Assembly: GCA_030637365.1 (NCBI GenBank)
Contig: DAOWGR010000139.1
Location: 1 to 6,835 of the forward strand
Source of the DNA: Elusimicrobiota bacterium
Lineage (GTDB): Bacteria > Elusimicrobiota > Elusimicrobia > Elusimicrobiales > UBA9959
Direction of reading: 5' to 3'
Length of the DNA stretch: 6,835 bases
Of the stretch, positions 5,296 to 6,835 are shown in pieces. The first letter of the stretch is position 1. Every line of letters starts with the position of its first letter. Made by a program: the position numbers and the translations under genes. Below the pieces are notes generated by a model, which saw only the letters and a list, made by a program, of their open reading frames with translations, did no database searches and had not been told where the DNA came from.

Positions 5296-6420
5296 ATGGT
5301 TAAGAAGCATCACTATCCGATAAAAACAGCCTTAATATACGGTTATGAGCCTTCGGGGCATTTATGCGCCGCGAAAGCCGTGGCCGATTTTTTTCCGCCG
5401 GACGTAATTGAGCCGGTTTTTATAAATCTGTCTGAAATCTATCCGAGACTCGGCCCTTTTGTGGCAAATACATATTTGAAAATACTCCATAAAACTCCGG
5501 GGCTCTGGAGCTATACTTATGATAATCAAGCCATAGCCGCCGCCGCGAAAAAAATCAAAACGGCTTTCATGCCTTTTTATTCGGGGAAACTTCAAAATTA
5601 TCTCATTAAAAAAAATATCGGCGCCGTGATATCCACTCACGCTCTAAGCGGCATGATGCTCGCGAAAAGAAAAGCCGAATTGAAAAATACGCCGCATTTT
5701 GGAATTATAACCGATATGAATATTCACTCTTATTGGCCAAGCGAAGGCGTAAACGCTTATTTTATTCCCGACCACACTGTCCAAAAAAAAGGAATTCTTT
5801 CAAGCAATATAATTGTCTCTGGCATTCCCGTCAGAAAAGAATTTATGGAAATAATTCCGCCCCAAGAAGCTAAAAAATCCATCGGCTTAAATCCAAAACT
5901 TTTTACCATTCTCCTGACAGGAGGAACAAAAGGGCTGGGAGATATTGAAACCGCGGTTCAAGAACTAAAAAAATATCTCGGTAAAATACAATTGATTGTT
6001 TTTTGCGGCGGCAATAAAAATCTTTATCATACACTGCATAAAGAAAATACCGACAAACAACATCTCCTGATTTTAAATTTCATCAATTCGCCGGCGAAAT
6101 ATTATATGGCAAGCGATTTGGTAATCGGCAAGCCGGGCGGCATTACCATAAGCGAAGCTCGCGCGCTAAAAAAACCGCTCATAATATTCTCTCCTTTGCC
6201 CGGGCAGGAAGAAAGAAACACCGATTTTTTATTAAAAAACAATCTCGCGATTTACATGAAAACGCCCAAAGATATTAAAAAACTGATGCTGAAAATTTTA
6301 AACGGCGAAGAAAGCTTTGAATTTTATAAAAAGCGAGCGGACAAATTTTCAAAGCCATACGCGGCCAAAACCATAGCGTCCGCAATTATGGACAATCTTT
6401 TACAATTAAAAAGCGATTGA
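5296..6420 (+). CDS. GT28-family glycosyltransferase, MGDG synthase / diacylglycerol glucosyltransferase (UgtP)-like
   Basis: This 374-residue GT-B enzyme combines an MGDG-synthase-type N-terminal domain (PF06925) with a GT28 C-terminal domain, as in plant MGD1 and bacterial UgtP, which sugar diacylglycerol at the inner membrane surface. The N-terminal domain shows a glycine-histidine loop GYEPSGHLCAAKA (16-28), the ISTHAL motif with H115, TDMNIHSYW with D140, H144 and W147, and GIPVRKEF (176-183). The C-terminal domain shows LLTGGTKGLG (206-215) and the sugar-nucleotide site IGKPGGITISEA (277-288), then PLPGQEERN (300-308). The first loop has PSGH where many homologues have GxGH. Donor (UDP-glucose or UDP-galactose) and acceptor cannot be read from sequence; a MurG-like role is less likely given the N-terminal domain. 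No strong ribosome binding site is seen; GAG at 5286-5288 is the best candidate. It follows the tRNA by 40 bases without a terminator, and an MFS gene follows 28 bases after. Confidence 0.88.
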   Translation: MVKKHHYPIKTALIYGYEPSGHLCAAKAVADFFPPDVIEPVFINLSEIYPRLGPFVANTYLKILHKTPGLWSYTYDNQAIAAAAKKIKTAFMPFYSGKLQNYLIKKNIGAVISTHALSGMMLAKRKAELKNTPHFGIITDMNIHSYWPSEGVNAYFIPDHTVQKKGILSSNIIVSGIPVRKEFMEIIPPQEAKKSIGLNPKLFTILLTGGTKGLGDIETAVQELKKYLGKIQLIVFCGGNKNLYHTLHKENTDKQHLLILNFINSPAKYYMASDLVIGKPGGITISEARALKKPLIIFSPLPGQEERNTDFLLKNNLAIYMKTPKDIKKLMLKILNGEESFEFYKKRADKFSKPYAAKTIASAIMDNLLQLKSD

Positions 6421-6448
6421 ATCACAATAGAAAACACCAAGGAAAACA

Positions 6449-6835
6449 ATGAACCGAGAAAAAAACATAAGCTCAAATCCAAGCGCCAAGGGAAAAATTT
6501 ATTTAATATCAGCGGCGCATTTTGTGCATGACACTTACACGAGTTTTCTTTCTCCCGCGCTTCCCCTGTTGATTGAAAATTTATCTTTGTCTTATACTTC
6601 AGCGAGTTTTTTAAGAGTAATATTGAGAATACCAAGCTTATTGAATCCTTTAATAGGCGTCTTGGCCGATAATATGGGCGTAAAATATTTTATCGCGCTA
6701 TCTCCCGCGATTACGGCCGTAACAATGTGTTTGATAGGCAATGCTCCGAATTATTTGAGCATTCTGATTCTTCTTTTTGTCGCGGGAATAAGCTCTTCCT
6801 TTTTTCATGTGCCAGCTCCCGTGATTTTAAAAAGA
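6449..6835 (+). CDS. MFS transporter, N-terminal part (fosmidomycin-resistance-like), cut by window end
   Basis: The frame is open from an ATG preceded by AAGGA (6439-6443, five bases away) to the last base: 129 codons with no stop. After a hydrophilic lead of about 15 residues comes a first membrane helix beginning ISAAHFVHDTYTSFLSPALP, then a second helix and LIGVLADNMG, which is the loop 2-3 motif of the major facilitator superfamily (G-x-L-A-D). A third helix, a fourth helix and the sequence FFHVPAPVIL follow. The H-F-V-x-D-x-Y-x-S-F-L-x-P start and the F-F-H-x-x-A-P region resemble the Fsr/fosmidomycin-resistance branch, but that name does not fix the substrate. It is probably co-transcribed with the glycosyltransferase 28 bases upstream; a link to lipid or glycolipid transport is speculation. 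About two thirds of the gene lies beyond the window. Confidence 0.88.
   Translation, partial: MNREKNISSNPSAKGKIYLISAAHFVHDTYTSFLSPALPLLIENLSLSYTSASFLRVILRIPSLLNPLIGVLADNMGVKYFIALSPAITAVTMCLIGNAPNYLSILILLFVAGISSSFFHVPAPVILKR

Noticed and set aside
1..6835. CRISPR array, insertion sequence, attachment site or phage genes
   Set aside because: No spaced direct repeats, transposase or integrase motifs, terminal inverted repeats or partial tRNA duplication were seen, although a tRNA is present.

Overview
This is a gene-dense, moderately AT-rich bacterial window. Every convincing gene is on the + strand. Most of the content is housekeeping: tRNA modification, ribosome rescue, phospholipid synthesis, nucleoid proteins and one tRNA. 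The gene set (PlsY and GpsA, a DUF151 nuclease, HU followed by a small MerR protein and tRNA-Pro, and an MGDG-synthase-type glycosyltransferase) fits a Gram-negative-like lineage such as Omnitrophota, Elusimicrobiota or a deltaproteobacterial relative. That placement rests on gene order and general appearance and is weak; no marker in the window settles it. The short coding fragment at the left edge may not come from the same genome.

Layout. Bases 1 to about 165 hold the C-terminal part of a glycosyltransferase resembling tRNA-queuosine mannosyltransferase (QTMAN). It runs out of frame into the C-terminal two thirds of MiaA (about 150-728), whose N-terminal ATP-binding part is absent; a perfect hairpin (158-180) lies at the join. 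Next come hflX (788-2059), plsY (2083-2718) and gpsA (2702-3700), closely packed and probably co-transcribed. After a 127-base gap come a DUF151/BFN-domain protein (3828-4415), an HU-family protein (4421-4687) and a MerR-type regulator (4687-5022), touching or overlapping. A strong two-tier intrinsic terminator (5056-5109) closes this block. An extended -10 promoter (5133-5141) then precedes tRNA-Pro(GGG) at 5184-5255. A GT28/MGDG-synthase-like glycosyltransferase (5296-6420) and the start of an MFS transporter (6449 to the right edge) follow.

How the genes fit together. GpsA makes sn-glycerol 3-phosphate and PlsY adds the first acyl chain, so the overlapping plsY-gpsA pair covers entry into phospholipid synthesis. 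The glycosyltransferase downstream probably sugars diacylglycerol or a related lipid, which gives the window a second membrane-lipid step in a separate transcription unit. The miaA-hflX neighbourhood recalls the miaA-hfq-hflX cluster of proteobacteria, but no hfq lies between them. The HU-MerR-tRNA-Pro order resembles one I recall from deltaproteobacteria.

I do not see a new defence, mobile or biosynthetic system here. The points most worth a second look are the chimeric QTMAN/MiaA join, the tRNA-Pro with C instead of the near-universal U at position 55, a five-run G-quadruplex motif at the end of miaA, and a start-less minus-strand reading frame after gpsA that looks like a protein C-terminus.
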